Notes: generated by a model from the sequence alone, not told the origin. 64,000 nt of DNA from CAMBDS01 sp964355675 (GCA_964355675.1 CAYHEC010000018.1:16293-80292); one strand, 5' to 3'; shown: positions 25,547 to 33,975, counted from the first letter of the stretch. Made by a program: numbers and translations.

Positions 25547-26537
25547 TTTTCACCTGCTCGCTTGTCATACCAAACCTCCGTTCGCGTGATTGGAATTGAC
25601 GGATGCAATCAAACAAATCGTTGCGGTCAAATTCAGGCCAATATTTCTGAGTAACAACTATCTCGGTATAAGCAAGCTGATACAGAAGAAAATTGCTCAG
25701 CCGCATCTCCCCTGCTGTCCTGATCAGAAGGTCTGGATCAGGCAGGCCTGCCGTATCGAGATAATTTCCAAACGTGGCTTCGTCAATTTCAAATGGCGCA
25801 GGGTGTCCACACCCGGCGTCATCTCTGTCAACTTTTGTTGGCGCAGGGTGTCCCAACCCTGCGTCATCTCTGTCAACTTTTGTTGGCGCAGGGTGTCCGC
25901 ACCCTGTGTCATCTCTGTCAACTTTTGTTGGCGCAGGGTGTCCGCACCCTGTGTCATCTCTGTCAACTTTTGTTGGCGCAGGGTGTCCGCACCCTGCGCC
26001 ATCTCTGTTCGACGCCACGATACGATTCACCGCGCGGACGATTTCGCGTCGTCCTGAGTAAGAGAGCGCCAGCACCAAGATCAACCCATCAAACCCCGCC
26101 GTTTCTGCGACGCCCCGCTCCATTGCCTTACGGGGTCCTTCCGGCAAATTCTCCAATTCGCCAATAATTCTCAAGCTGACCCGATTTTTCTTGAGATCCT
26201 CAAGCTCTCGGTCAATTGCCTCGACCAACAGCTCCATAAGTGCGGTTACTTCAAAAGGTGGACGGCGCCAGTTCTCTGATGAAAAAGTATAGAAAGTCAT
26301 CACTTCGACGCCAATCTCGCGCCCTATTTCGACCATCGATCTGACGATAGAAACGCCTTGTCGGTGTCCGGCAATTCTTGGCAACCCCCGACCATTAGCC
26401 CAACGACCGTTTCCGTCCATTATGAAGGCAATATGCCTTGGTATAGCCCCTTGAAGGTTAATGGTCTGATCCTGTGCCCGATCAATACTTTTTGGGCCAG
26501 ATTTCGACGCCCAGGCGCGAAGCCGCCTACCGATCAA
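25533..26537 (-). CDS. uppS: Undecaprenyl (polyprenyl) diphosphate synthase with in-frame repeat insertion
   Basis: 334 residues against a usual 230-260. The catalytic core is intact: HIAFIMDGNGRWA (D41), FYTFSSENWRRP, LALSYSGRREIVRAVNRI, LPDPDLLIRTAGEMRLSNFL and a closing RERRFGMT. Between RAVNRIVAS and EIDEATF, where homologues have a short variable loop, about 70 residues are encoded by five tandem 45-bp units (15 residues each, consensus GxGHPAPTKVDRDDx). The unit is an intergenic-type palindrome. UppS makes the C55 lipid carrier for cell-wall and LPS synthesis and is normally essential, so the insertion is presumably tolerated as a surface loop. The gene overlaps the GlcE-like gene downstream. 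Confidence 0.95.
   Translation of the reverse strand: MIGRRLRAWASKSGPKSIDRAQDQTINLQGAIPRHIAFIMDGNGRWANGRGLPRIAGHRQGVSIVRSMVEIGREIGVEVMTFYTFSSENWRRPPFEVTALMELLVEAIDRELEDLKKNRVSLRIIGELENLPEGPRKAMERGVAETAGFDGLILVLALSYSGRREIVRAVNRIVASNRDGAGCGHPAPTKVDRDDTGCGHPAPTKVDRDDTGCGHPAPTKVDRDDAGLGHPAPTKVDRDDAGCGHPAPFEIDEATFGNYLDTAGLPDPDLLIRTAGEMRLSNFLLYQLAYTEIVVTQKYWPEFDRNDLFDCIRQFQSRERRFGMTSEQVKSERG
25795..26009. repeat. Tandem 45-bp palindromic repeat array inside uppS (5 copies)
   Basis: Units begin at 25795, 25840, 25885, 25930 and 25975; the fifth is shortened. Each has GCAGGGTG-tccg-CACCCTGC, a perfect stem in the best copies, followed by the spacer ATCTCTGTCAACTTTTGTT. Because 45 is divisible by three, and no stop occurs in the used frame, uppS remains open. 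Several other frames are also open across the array on both strands. Confidence 0.93.
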
Positions 26538-26540
26538 TTC

Positions 26541-27578
26541 TTACTTACCCCCTTGAAGTGCTTCGAGTTTTTTGCGGACTTCTTCGCCCAGTTTATCCTG
26601 ATTAGTATTATAATACGCCGCCATCAGATTTTTCGCGGCAACTATATTTGTAGGACTTAATTCGAATGCCCTCTTCAGGTAGGGAAGCGACTCCTGCCAT
26701 TTTTTATCCGTGACTAATATTGTGCCGAGATTAAGATTAGCGTCAAGATTGTCTTTATCCATAGCCAGAACCTCACGATAGATTTTTGACGCTCCCGGAT
26801 AATCTTCCTTCTTAATCAAGAACAACGCTTTATTCATCAGCATGACAGAATGGTTCGAGAAATGCTTATTTGCCTCGTCGATAACAGAAATTGCCGCGTC
26901 GTAATTCTTTGTTTCTTCATATAGTGCGAGCAAGACGTCATGCGTGCGCAGATAGGTCGCACTGTCAGCGACCGGATCGCATCGCATGAGCAAATCTTTT
27001 CCCCATTTCAGAGTATTGGGATTATCTTGTTTATGGCTGTAAGAAGCCACCAGTATCTCACGGATGGTAAGATCGGCTGAGTCAGGATGCTCCTTAAAGA
27101 CTTCTTGTAATGAGTATCCTATTGCTTTTTCGTACTTCTCAGCATTATAGGCAGTAATTGCGGCGTGTTGATATAGAACGCGCCTATCTGGCGCTATTAA
27201 AATAGATGTATCGACATTGGCAAGTGCGACGTCCCACTTTAATGAATCGACTGCATCGACAGATCGTTTCAAGTATTTTCTGAATAGGCGATCCCGGCTT
27301 TCGTTTATCGGGTCGGCGAATTGGTTTGAAATCATGAGGGAAGAATCGTAATAAGCCGTCATCTCCACCCACAAAGATTTCTGCTCGTATATCATGCCTT
27401 TCAGATAGTAAGGCTCCGCGCCAGGCCCAGTACGAGCCAACTCACCGTTGATAGCATTTAGAGCTCTATCCCAGTCCTTCTCATTCACAGCAATTCGAGC
27501 TGTGCGAAGTTCGGGCGATATACAGCCGGAAACTATTAAGAATGCCAGACTGCTTAGAATAATTCTTGTTAATTTCAT
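26541..27578 (-). CDS. TPR-repeat lipoprotein
   Basis: 345 residues. The signal peptide ends in a lipobox, FLIVSGCIS (Cys at about 19). The mature protein is a chain of tetratricopeptide repeats, for example AEPYYLKGMIYEQKSLW, VDAVDSLKWDVALANVDTSI, and the well-conserved C-terminal units PGASKIYREVLAMDKDNLDA and NLGTILVTDKKWQESLPYLK. It is probably an envelope scaffold anchored to a membrane. It lies 3 bp upstream of uppS in the same direction. No partner can be named. Confidence 0.85.
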   Translation of the reverse strand: MKLTRIILSSLAFLIVSGCISPELRTARIAVNEKDWDRALNAINGELARTGPGAEPYYLKGMIYEQKSLWVEMTAYYDSSLMISNQFADPINESRDRLFRKYLKRSVDAVDSLKWDVALANVDTSILIAPDRRVLYQHAAITAYNAEKYEKAIGYSLQEVFKEHPDSADLTIREILVASYSHKQDNPNTLKWGKDLLMRCDPVADSATYLRTHDVLLALYEETKNYDAAISVIDEANKHFSNHSVMLMNKALFLIKKEDYPGASKIYREVLAMDKDNLDANLNLGTILVTDKKWQESLPYLKRAFELSPTNIVAAKNLMAAYYNTNQDKLGEEVRKKLEALQGGK

Positions 27579-27598
27579 CGGAACCTCTTATTGTCTTC

Positions 27599-27685
27599 CG
27601 GCGGGAGTTCCCGCCAGGGTTGATAATTGGAGAGTGCTACCTCGTAGCAATACTCTTGGAGGGCGGACTTTCAGTCCGCTCTTGT
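27599..27685. repeat. Two intergenic hairpins
   Basis: GGCGGGA-gt-TCCCGCC is at 27599-27614. At 27655-27685 is CTTGGAGGGCGGACTTTCAG followed by TCCGCTCTTG, a hairpin with a CTTTCAG loop. The second is nearly identical to the sequence restored at 57281 when the MITE there is removed, so it is an uninterrupted relative of that target. Confidence 0.7.
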
Positions 27686-27730
27686 CTAAGGTGCAATACT
27701 CTAATTTGCTTGTGTCGAAAACACCTGCCG

Positions 27731-28762
27731 TCAGACGCCATTGGCCGAGTGAAAACCAAATGGCGGTTTGAACAATCCACGATCAGTAATGAACACGGTT
27801 ATCAGTTCAGCGTCAACAAGATCGAATGCTGGGTTATAAACTTTAGCCCCCGAGGCGGCAATCTCTTTCCCACTAAAATGAGTAACTTCAGCTTCAGGTC
27901 GGGCTTCAATTTCGATCTCGCTCCCCGAAGACGTAGCCGGATCGATCGTCGTAAAAGGCGCGGCAACGTAAAAGGGAACTCCGAATCTAATACAGGCAAG
28001 AGCGAGTTGCAAGCTTCCGATCTTGTTTGCGGTATCGCCATTGCCAGCAATCCGGTCAGCACCGATAATCGCCAGATCTATCTCGCCCCGTCTGAGCAGA
28101 CTTCCTGCCGCCCCATCTGCTAACAATGTTACGGGGATATCGCTTTGAACCAGCTCCCACGCCGTTAGTCGCGCTCCTTGAAGAAGTGGTCGTGTTTCGA
28201 GTGCGAAAACTTCCTTGACTCGCCCGGCATCAGCGGCTTTAGTGATTACGCCTAATGCAGTTCCGATACCCGCTGTTGCCAGGAAACCAGTGTTGCAGAT
28301 CGTTACGATCCGGGCGTCGGCAGGAATTAGCGGTAAACCTGCCTCGGCGATCAGATCACACCGTTTTCGATCATCTTCAAAGATCGAAATCGCCGCATGT
28401 TCAAGTAGTCCGACAAGGTCATCATCTACAGAGGATTTGAGCGTCCTCTGCATAATCTCCAACGTCACGAAAAGATTCACAGCGGTAGGACGAGTCAATC
28501 TCAATAGATCGATTGCCGTCTGGATCCGTTTCCGTGTATCCGAGCTACCGGCAGTTTTCCGAGCTTCGGCAGAAACTGCCAACGCCGCCGCAACTCCAAT
28601 CAATGGCGCGCCTCGGATCGCAAGGCTTTTTATCGCCCTCGCCACGACCCGGTAATCGTCCGTTTCAACAATCTTCAAACGATGAGGGAGAGTTCTCTGA
28701 TCGATGAAGCGAATCAACCCATCGTTGTAGTCTATGGCGGTGCGAGGTGGAAATTCCTTCAA
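27731..28762 (-). CDS. mtnA: S-methyl-5-thioribose-1-phosphate isomerase
   Basis: 343 residues, standard length. It shows the MtnA/eIF2B-like signature blocks: IRGAPLIGVAAALAVS, IVTICNTGFLATAG (catalytic Cys), LLADGAAGSLLRRGEIDLAI and GADRIAGNGDTANKIG (catalytic Asp). IEIEARPEAEVTHFSG and VYNPAFDLVDAELI follow. The enzyme converts methylthioribose-1-phosphate to the ribulose isomer in methionine salvage. No other mtn genes are in the window. It overlaps the upstream PfkB kinase by 4 bp; the pair could act together, but the kinase's sugar is not identifiable. The closely related ribose-1,5-bisphosphate isomerases are an alternative. Confidence 0.93.
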   Translation of the reverse strand: MKEFPPRTAIDYNDGLIRFIDQRTLPHRLKIVETDDYRVVARAIKSLAIRGAPLIGVAAALAVSAEARKTAGSSDTRKRIQTAIDLLRLTRPTAVNLFVTLEIMQRTLKSSVDDDLVGLLEHAAISIFEDDRKRCDLIAEAGLPLIPADARIVTICNTGFLATAGIGTALGVITKAADAGRVKEVFALETRPLLQGARLTAWELVQSDIPVTLLADGAAGSLLRRGEIDLAIIGADRIAGNGDTANKIGSLQLALACIRFGVPFYVAAPFTTIDPATSSGSEIEIEARPEAEVTHFSGKEIAASGAKVYNPAFDLVDAELITVFITDRGLFKPPFGFHSANGV

Positions 28763-29673
28763 AACTCGGTCATCTCACGGAATTGACGGAATCGTTCGTT
28801 TACCTGCTCTTCCGTGAGCGTTTCCAGTCGGCGAGTGCTGAACTCTTCGACAGTGAACGAGGCGACGACACCTCCATAAACGACTGCCCGCCGCATATTC
28901 ATCGGATCGAAGTCCCCGGTTGCGGCAAGGTAACCTAACATCCCACCAGCAAAACTGTCTCCCGCACCGGTTGGGTCTTTGGGATCGCTTAGTGGGAATG
29001 CCGGGCAGAGAAACGGCATTGATTTTTGACCGAAAAAGACCGAACCATGTTCGCCTTTCTTCACGACGATATACTTCGGTCCCATCTTCAGTAGTCGTGC
29101 GGCGCCGTCGAAGATTGACTTCCCCCCTACCAACAGGTTAAGTTCTTCGTCATTTAACAGCACCAAATCAACCTTTTTCAGAAGCTTCTCTACCGCCGTT
29201 CGACTTCCGGTTATCCAATGGTTCATTGTATCATAAGCTACGAACCGAGCGCCTTTCATCTGCTCAAGAACCCCTTGTTGCAGGTCGGGATTGATATTGG
29301 CGAGCATGAGAATCTCGGCATTTGCCGCCGCTTTGGGCAATTTGGGATTGAAGCCTTGGAAAACGCCGAGTTCTACGCTGATGGTGTCGCGGACGTTCAT
29401 ATTGCTATGGTAACGTCCATGCCAACGAAAAGTCTTACCGGGAGCAACCTCCAAGCCTGACAGATCGCAACCACGATCCTTAAGAAATTCAACCTGCGCC
29501 ATGTCGAAGTCGTCTCCCACAACTGCCACGACATGAACCGGAGCAAAAAGCGACGCCGCCGCGGCAAGGTAAAGCGCCGAGCCGCCGAGGGCGTCATCCT
29601 TGCGACCAATCGGGGTTTCGATGGTGTCGAGGGCGGCTGAGCCGACGACGGTGAGATGAAATTTGGGGGGCAA
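28759..29673 (-). CDS. PfkB-family carbohydrate/nucleoside kinase
   Basis: 304 residues. The N-terminal substrate-binding glycine motif is LGGSALYLAAAASLFAPVHV, and the C-terminal ATP/anion-hole signature is DPTGAGDSFAGGMLGYLAAT with the catalytic Asp in GAGD. Middle segments LNDEELNLL and YIVVKKGEHGSVFF are typical of the family. It overlaps mtnA by 4 bp and follows the methyltransferase gene by 2 bp, so it is part of the long minus-strand unit. The substrate cannot be read from the sequence; coupling with mtnA suggests a phosphorylated sugar or nucleoside in salvage. Confidence 0.9.
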   Translation of the reverse strand: MPPKFHLTVVGSAALDTIETPIGRKDDALGGSALYLAAAASLFAPVHVVAVVGDDFDMAQVEFLKDRGCDLSGLEVAPGKTFRWHGRYHSNMNVRDTISVELGVFQGFNPKLPKAAANAEILMLANINPDLQQGVLEQMKGARFVAYDTMNHWITGSRTAVEKLLKKVDLVLLNDEELNLLVGGKSIFDGAARLLKMGPKYIVVKKGEHGSVFFGQKSMPFLCPAFPLSDPKDPTGAGDSFAGGMLGYLAATGDFDPMNMRRAVVYGGVVASFTVEEFSTRRLETLTEEQVNERFRQFREMTEF

Positions 29674-29675
29674 GA

Positions 29676-31217
29676 TTATTCCTTGGTTTCGAGCAGGTTG
29701 TTTTGTTTGGGTTCCTCGGTGACCTTTTTCGCTCGTTTTGTAGCACGAGTTATCGGAAGATTTGGTAGTACATCGTCAAGTATATCCTGAACAGTGACAA
29801 TTGAGATTTTATCGAAAGACTTCCCGAATCCTGAAGTCCATTTTGACAAACGGGCAATTTCCTGGAACATGGGCCCCGTTGGATTTTCAAGCGTGACAAA
29901 AACACCTATCGGCGATTGTTCTCTCTCGAGTACATGCGCAAAATCCCGAATTTCTTTAACTCCGACTTTACCACTCTTAACCTGAATGAAACCTTTGATT
30001 TTTCTATACCGTGAGCGTTCATCCATATCATCAAGATAGAAGTAACCGTCTATACCACTATCAGCGCCTTTAACTTCCGAATAGACTCCACCAACCGAAA
30101 AAACCGCCCATTTTTCAAACTCCTTACGAATACGATCCCCACGAGTTTTGGTAGCCAGATGCCTCGCACTTTGGATATCCTTTGGTATCCCGAAAATCGT
30201 GACTTCTTTCTCAAATTGCTCTTTTGCCGAAATTTCATTCAATCCGCGTTCATCTCGATAGAATTGATCCAAAAGCCTTTGTTTTACTAAATCGATAGCA
30301 AGATAAGTGATGTCTATGCCAATCCAGCGACGATTTAGCTTCTGTGCAACATTTACGGTGGTTCCGCAACCACAAAAAGCATCGAGAACAAGGTCTCCCT
30401 CGCTACTGCTGGCGCGAACGATATTGTCGAGAAGCGCTTCTGGTTTCTGAGTCGGATATCCAAGACGTTCACGCGCCGAACTTGTCAAGGGTCGAATATC
30501 CCAGACTGAAGAAATACTCCTGCCTTCTCGCAAAGCCACATCGAGATAGCGCTTCTGCCCCGCCCCACCACGTTTGTCAAAGATATACTCTCGTCCGTTA
30601 TCATCAACATGAATCGCTTGACGTCGAAGCTTCAGGTACTCCTCTCGTTCCCATTCGATGGATAAAGGGTGAAATGTATAATCATCTGATTTTGTGTAAA
30701 ATAGAATTACATCGTGTTTCCTCGGGAAGCGACTCATTTTTTGATGGATCCAGCCGCCGTAATGCCAGATTATCTCGTTTCGAAAGTTATTCTTCCCGAA
30801 AATATCATCAAGCAAAACCTTCAGATAATGGCTTGCAGTTGGGTCACAATGAATATAAAAACTCCCCGTTTTCTTGAGTACGCGATACAGCTCAACTATC
30901 CTTACTCCCATATTAACGAGATAACCAAATAAAGAAGGATCTGAGTCGATTCGCAATATCTCAAGCGCCTCGATAAACTTATGTAGTCTTGTATAGCGTT
31001 GGGGATCATCAAAATAGATAAGTTGCCGTTCTTCCTGCCAACTTTGAAGACTCCATGTATCCTTGAACGCCTCCGCCTGCGCCGACGAACCGTCGTAGAT
31101 TATATTGTAATCGCGTTTGGAATTGAAAGGAGGATCAATATATATCAGATCGACGCTCTCATCGGGGATATGCTCCCTCAGAATTTCAAGATTATCGCCG
31201 TAATAGAGTTGATTCAA
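29676..31217 (-). CDS. DNA methyltransferase fused to an Mrr-like nuclease domain
   Basis: 513 residues. The N-terminal two-thirds is a beta-class amino-methyltransferase: motif IV VDLIYIDPPFNSKRDYN comes first (about 22-38) and the SAM-binding motif I LVLDAFCGCGTTVNVAQKLN late (about 275-295), with GYPTQKPEALLDNIV just before it. The C-terminus (about 365-490) looks like a PD-(D/E)xK nuclease: GADSGIDGYF (D390) and GFIQVKSGKV (Q412, K414), the D...QxK spacing of Mrr-type enzymes. A single polypeptide that could both modify and cut is thus predicted. No separate restriction or specificity subunit is adjacent; the neighbours are housekeeping genes (argS, pfkB), an unusual place for a restriction system. 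Confidence 0.85.
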   Translation of the reverse strand: MNQLYYGDNLEILREHIPDESVDLIYIDPPFNSKRDYNIIYDGSSAQAEAFKDTWSLQSWQEERQLIYFDDPQRYTRLHKFIEALEILRIDSDPSLFGYLVNMGVRIVELYRVLKKTGSFYIHCDPTASHYLKVLLDDIFGKNNFRNEIIWHYGGWIHQKMSRFPRKHDVILFYTKSDDYTFHPLSIEWEREEYLKLRRQAIHVDDNGREYIFDKRGGAGQKRYLDVALREGRSISSVWDIRPLTSSARERLGYPTQKPEALLDNIVRASSSEGDLVLDAFCGCGTTVNVAQKLNRRWIGIDITYLAIDLVKQRLLDQFYRDERGLNEISAKEQFEKEVTIFGIPKDIQSARHLATKTRGDRIRKEFEKWAVFSVGGVYSEVKGADSGIDGYFYLDDMDERSRYRKIKGFIQVKSGKVGVKEIRDFAHVLEREQSPIGVFVTLENPTGPMFQEIARLSKWTSGFGKSFDKISIVTVQDILDDVLPNLPITRATKRAKKVTEEPKQNNLLETKE

Positions 31218-31220
31218 CTT

Positions 31221-32945
31221 CTACATCCTTTCCGGCGCTTCAACACCGATCAAGCCAAGCCCGTTCTTCAAAACAGCCGCCACTCCCCGGCAGAGGTCCA
31301 GCCTTGCCGCTGTCAGTGGTTTATCATCGGTAATCACGCGATGCTTCTGATAGAAATGGTGAAATGCTTTGGAAACATCCATCAGGTATGTGGTCATCAA
31401 GCTCGGTTCAAGGCTCCGCACCACCGCAGACAACGTCCACGGGAAAAGCGCCAGCGCCCTCAGCATATCGAGTTCTTCTTCAGTCGCAAGAAGGCTGTAA
31501 CGATCTGCCTCTGATACTGCCGACGGTACTGCCGACATCTGTCGGCAGTTCTGCATTTCCTCCGCCCCCGGTTGCCTTAAAATCGAGCAAATCCTCGCAT
31601 GAGCATACTGAACATAAAAGACAGGATTTTCGTCTGAATTGCGCTTGGCAAGCTCGATGTCGAAGTCGAGCGGGGTCGAGACCTTCCGCCTTAGAAAGAA
31701 AAACCTCGCCGCATCGACGCCCACCTCATCGACCAGCTCATCGAGTGTCACCATCTGCCCGGCTCGTTTCGACATCTTGACCGGTTCGCCATCGCGCATC
31801 AGGTTGACTTGCTGGACAATCATGCCGTTGTAAAACCCGTCGGGCAGGCCTAACGCCTTCAACGCGGCAGTGAGGGTGATGATCGCCCCATGGTGATCGG
31901 GTCCAAGCAGAACGACGGCTTTCTCGAAGCCGCGCTCATGTTTGTCAATATGGTAAGCCATGTCGGGGACACGGTAGGTAAAACGTCCCTCTGATGTTAC
32001 CATTACCCGGTCTTCGGTATCTCCAAATTCCGTGCCTTTGAACCAAGTCGCGCCATCCTTTGGAAAGGCATGACCTAATTCCAACATGGTTGTTAAAACT
32101 CGAAGGACTTTGGCGCTATCATGAAGTGAGGCTTCACTAAACCAGACATCAAAATGAACCCGAAAGCGCTCAAGTTGGCTACGTTGTTGCTGAAGCATCC
32201 AGTCGGTTGCCCACTTGCCTAAATTTTCGTCACTCAGAAAGAATGGTTCGTAAACCTGTCTATTACGTCGTGCTTCAGGAGTATTTGGAACCGTCTCTCG
32301 CGAATCTATCCACGCCTGCGCAATATCCTTAACATATCCACCTTGATATCCATCTTCGGGAATTTCGGCGGTCTCTGCCTGATCGATTATTTGCTTGTGG
32401 CGAGCCTTGACCGACGCCCCCAACAGCCGTATCTGTCTGCCAGCATCGTTGAAGTAGTACTCACTTTTGGCATCAAAGCCGCGCTTGCGGAAAATGTTGA
32501 CAAGAGCCGCCCCTATCGACGCGGCTCTGGCGCTGACGACGTTCAAAGGACCCGTTGGATTAGCCGAAACAAACTCGAAGTTCCACTTTGCTCCCTTCCC
32601 TTCGTCGCTGTCTCCGAACGATATTGGATCGGCAAGAATCTCAGATAAGAGGTTGTGGAAGTATGCCGGAGCCAGATGAAAATTCAAGAAGCCAGGCCCC
32701 GCAATCTCAACTCTTTCAACCCCAACAGCCGAAGTCGGAAAATTCGCCGCGATCTGCTCGGCAAGCTGGCGGGGTTTCATGCCCAGCGCCGCCGCCCGGA
32801 TCATCGCCACATTAGAGGAGAGATCCCCAAAGCCCTTCTGGCGGGGAATCTCCAGCTTAATCTCACCCCCTGTGGAAGCGCTGATCTGAGCGAGCTGTCG
32901 CTCTATCGCCCCGGCGATCTCTCTTTCAATAGTCTGACGGCTCAC
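31221..32945 (-). CDS. argS: Arginyl-tRNA synthetase with atypical HIGH motif
   Basis: 574 residues. It has the N-terminal Add1 domain (about 5-95, ending VEIAGPGFLNFHL) and the catalytic Rossmann domain opening NFEFVSANPTGPLNVVSARA (about 122-141). The class I signature that usually reads HVGH reads NVVS here (135-138). The second signature is normal (EPVKMSKRAGQMVTLDELVD), followed by VDAARFFFLRRKVSTPLDFD and the DALR anticodon domain ending VLKNGLGLIGVEAPERM, the usual ArgRS terminus. In the linker to the DALR domain a palindromic repeat is translated (MQNCRQMSAVPSAV). It overlaps rsfS by 20 bp. Confidence 0.95.
   Translation of the reverse strand: MSRQTIEREIAGAIERQLAQISASTGGEIKLEIPRQKGFGDLSSNVAMIRAAALGMKPRQLAEQIAANFPTSAVGVERVEIAGPGFLNFHLAPAYFHNLLSEILADPISFGDSDEGKGAKWNFEFVSANPTGPLNVVSARAASIGAALVNIFRKRGFDAKSEYYFNDAGRQIRLLGASVKARHKQIIDQAETAEIPEDGYQGGYVKDIAQAWIDSRETVPNTPEARRNRQVYEPFFLSDENLGKWATDWMLQQQRSQLERFRVHFDVWFSEASLHDSAKVLRVLTTMLELGHAFPKDGATWFKGTEFGDTEDRVMVTSEGRFTYRVPDMAYHIDKHERGFEKAVVLLGPDHHGAIITLTAALKALGLPDGFYNGMIVQQVNLMRDGEPVKMSKRAGQMVTLDELVDEVGVDAARFFFLRRKVSTPLDFDIELAKRNSDENPVFYVQYAHARICSILRQPGAEEMQNCRQMSAVPSAVSEADRYSLLATEEELDMLRALALFPWTLSAVVRSLEPSLMTTYLMDVSKAFHHFYQKHRVITDDKPLTAARLDLCRGVAAVLKNGLGLIGVEAPERM
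31516..31549. repeat. Palindromic repeat within argS
   Basis: ACTGCCGAC occurs at 31516 and again at 31528, followed by ATCT and GTCGGCAGT: a perfect 9-bp stem with an extra half-copy. It lies in coding sequence, in frame, at the variable linker before the DALR anticodon-binding domain. Confidence 0.7.
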
Positions 32946-33342
32946 TCACCAAGCCTTTCACATCTACCACCGGCGCGTCACCCCATAGGCGCTCAAGTGA
33001 GTAATATTTCCTCGCTTCAGGTTGGAAGACATGCACGACGATGTGGACGTAATCCATTAGAATCCAACGACCTGTGTCAGACCCTTCGACATGAATCGGT
33101 TTCCAGCCAAGTTTGCGTAGCGAGTCCTCGATATGATCGACAATAGCCCGCACATGGACGTCAACCGACCCGGTGCAGATCAGGAAATAGTCAGTGAAGT
33201 CCGTGACCTTCCGAAGGTCAAGAAGTATGATGTCGGACGCTTTTTTCTCAGCGGCGAACAACGCCGCACGACGGGCGATTGTGCGGGGAAGTAATTTGCG
33301 GGGGTTACCTGCCAAAGGGAAGCCTTTTGTTATCTGAGCCAA
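32926..33342 (-). CDS. rsfS: Ribosomal silencing factor RsfS (YbeB/Iojap)
   Basis: 138 residues with a complete Iojap domain: KKASDIILLDLRKVTDFTDY, FLICTGSVDVHVRAIVDHIE, GWKPIHVEGSDTGRWILMDY and VVHVFQPEARKYYSLERLWG. RsfS binds ribosomal protein L14 and blocks subunit joining when nutrients are short. The start drawn overlaps the upstream LytR_C gene by 38 bp and gives a 20-residue N-terminal extension, so a later start is possible. The order LytR_C-rsfS-argS is consistent with one operon. Confidence 0.93.
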   Translation of the reverse strand: MAQITKGFPLAGNPRKLLPRTIARRAALFAAEKKASDIILLDLRKVTDFTDYFLICTGSVDVHVRAIVDHIEDSLRKLGWKPIHVEGSDTGRWILMDYVHIVVHVFQPEARKYYSLERLWGDAPVVDVKGLVSEPSDY

Positions 33343-33874
33343 TAATAAGCGTTAGATCGACGTCAAGCCCCGGGGGAGCCGCTTTTCGTTTGATCTTTGA
33401 TTCGTCGATCCCGAGCATTCGTGCCAGATCGCGCGCTGCAGCAGCGTTACCGCTACGGTTCAAGACTTCGCTACTGCGATAGTCTTGCTTGTCGGCATTA
33501 CCAACATCGCGCACATCGTAATCGTTGCTCCTCATCCACTGTTGAGCGCGTTTGGCGATTCCGGTTTTGCCGCAACCATTCAAGATCTGAACTTTTATTT
33601 TGGTCGCAACAATCGGCTCGTTCACAGGTTCAATGATTGGAAGTTCGGTCACGCCCGGTTCGCTTGTCCTCGAGCTATGAGATGACTGCTCTGTGTAGAG
33701 TTCATCGAAGGGCCTGTCCTGTTTCTCAATAGTTTGAGCAACTGATTGATTTCGATCACGGTAACGATCGACCCACAGGCCAATGGACAGGACAATCTGA
33801 ACCACCATAAGGGCGATTAAAAAGTCAAGCCGGATTCGAGTCCGGCGCTCGGGATCGTCAGTGGGAAATTTCAT
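33305..33874 (-). CDS. LytR C-terminal-domain protein, membrane anchored
   Basis: 189 residues. One membrane helix lies near the N-terminus (about 14-33, LDFLIALMVVQIVLSIGLWV) after a basic cytoplasmic start. A polar linker follows, then a LytR_C domain (about 92-185) with IKVQILNGCGKTGIAKRAQQ, NADKQDYRSSEVLNR and a closing VDLTLIIGSDNKRLPF. The catalytic LCP domain found in full LytR proteins is absent. The gene directly precedes rsfS. The role is unknown; the LytR_C domain is presumed extracytoplasmic. Confidence 0.82.
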   Translation of the reverse strand: MKFPTDDPERRTRIRLDFLIALMVVQIVLSIGLWVDRYRDRNQSVAQTIEKQDRPFDELYTEQSSHSSRTSEPGVTELPIIEPVNEPIVATKIKVQILNGCGKTGIAKRAQQWMRSNDYDVRDVGNADKQDYRSSEVLNRSGNAAAARDLARMLGIDESKIKRKAAPPGLDVDLTLIIGSDNKRLPFGR

Positions 33875-33904
33875 AAATCGATCTTGTTAATTTCTTTTAA
33901 GCCA

Positions 33905-33936
33905 CCTTGGAGGGCGGATTAATCCCGTCCTCCAGG
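33905..33936. repeat. TTGGAGGGCGG-type hairpin
   Basis: CCTTGGAGGGCGGATTAATC is followed by CCGTCCTCCAGG, an imperfect hairpin of the same type as 27655-27685 and 48548-48579. Confidence 0.65.
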
Positions 33937-33975
33937 AGTCACTTTTGGTAAAATTCTCCATCTTGTAATCTAATA

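Noticed and set aside
25724..26167. Several overlapping open frames on both strands across the uppS repeat
   Set aside because: They are open only because the 45-bp repeat is a multiple of three; their products are repeat translations with no family resemblance outside the array.
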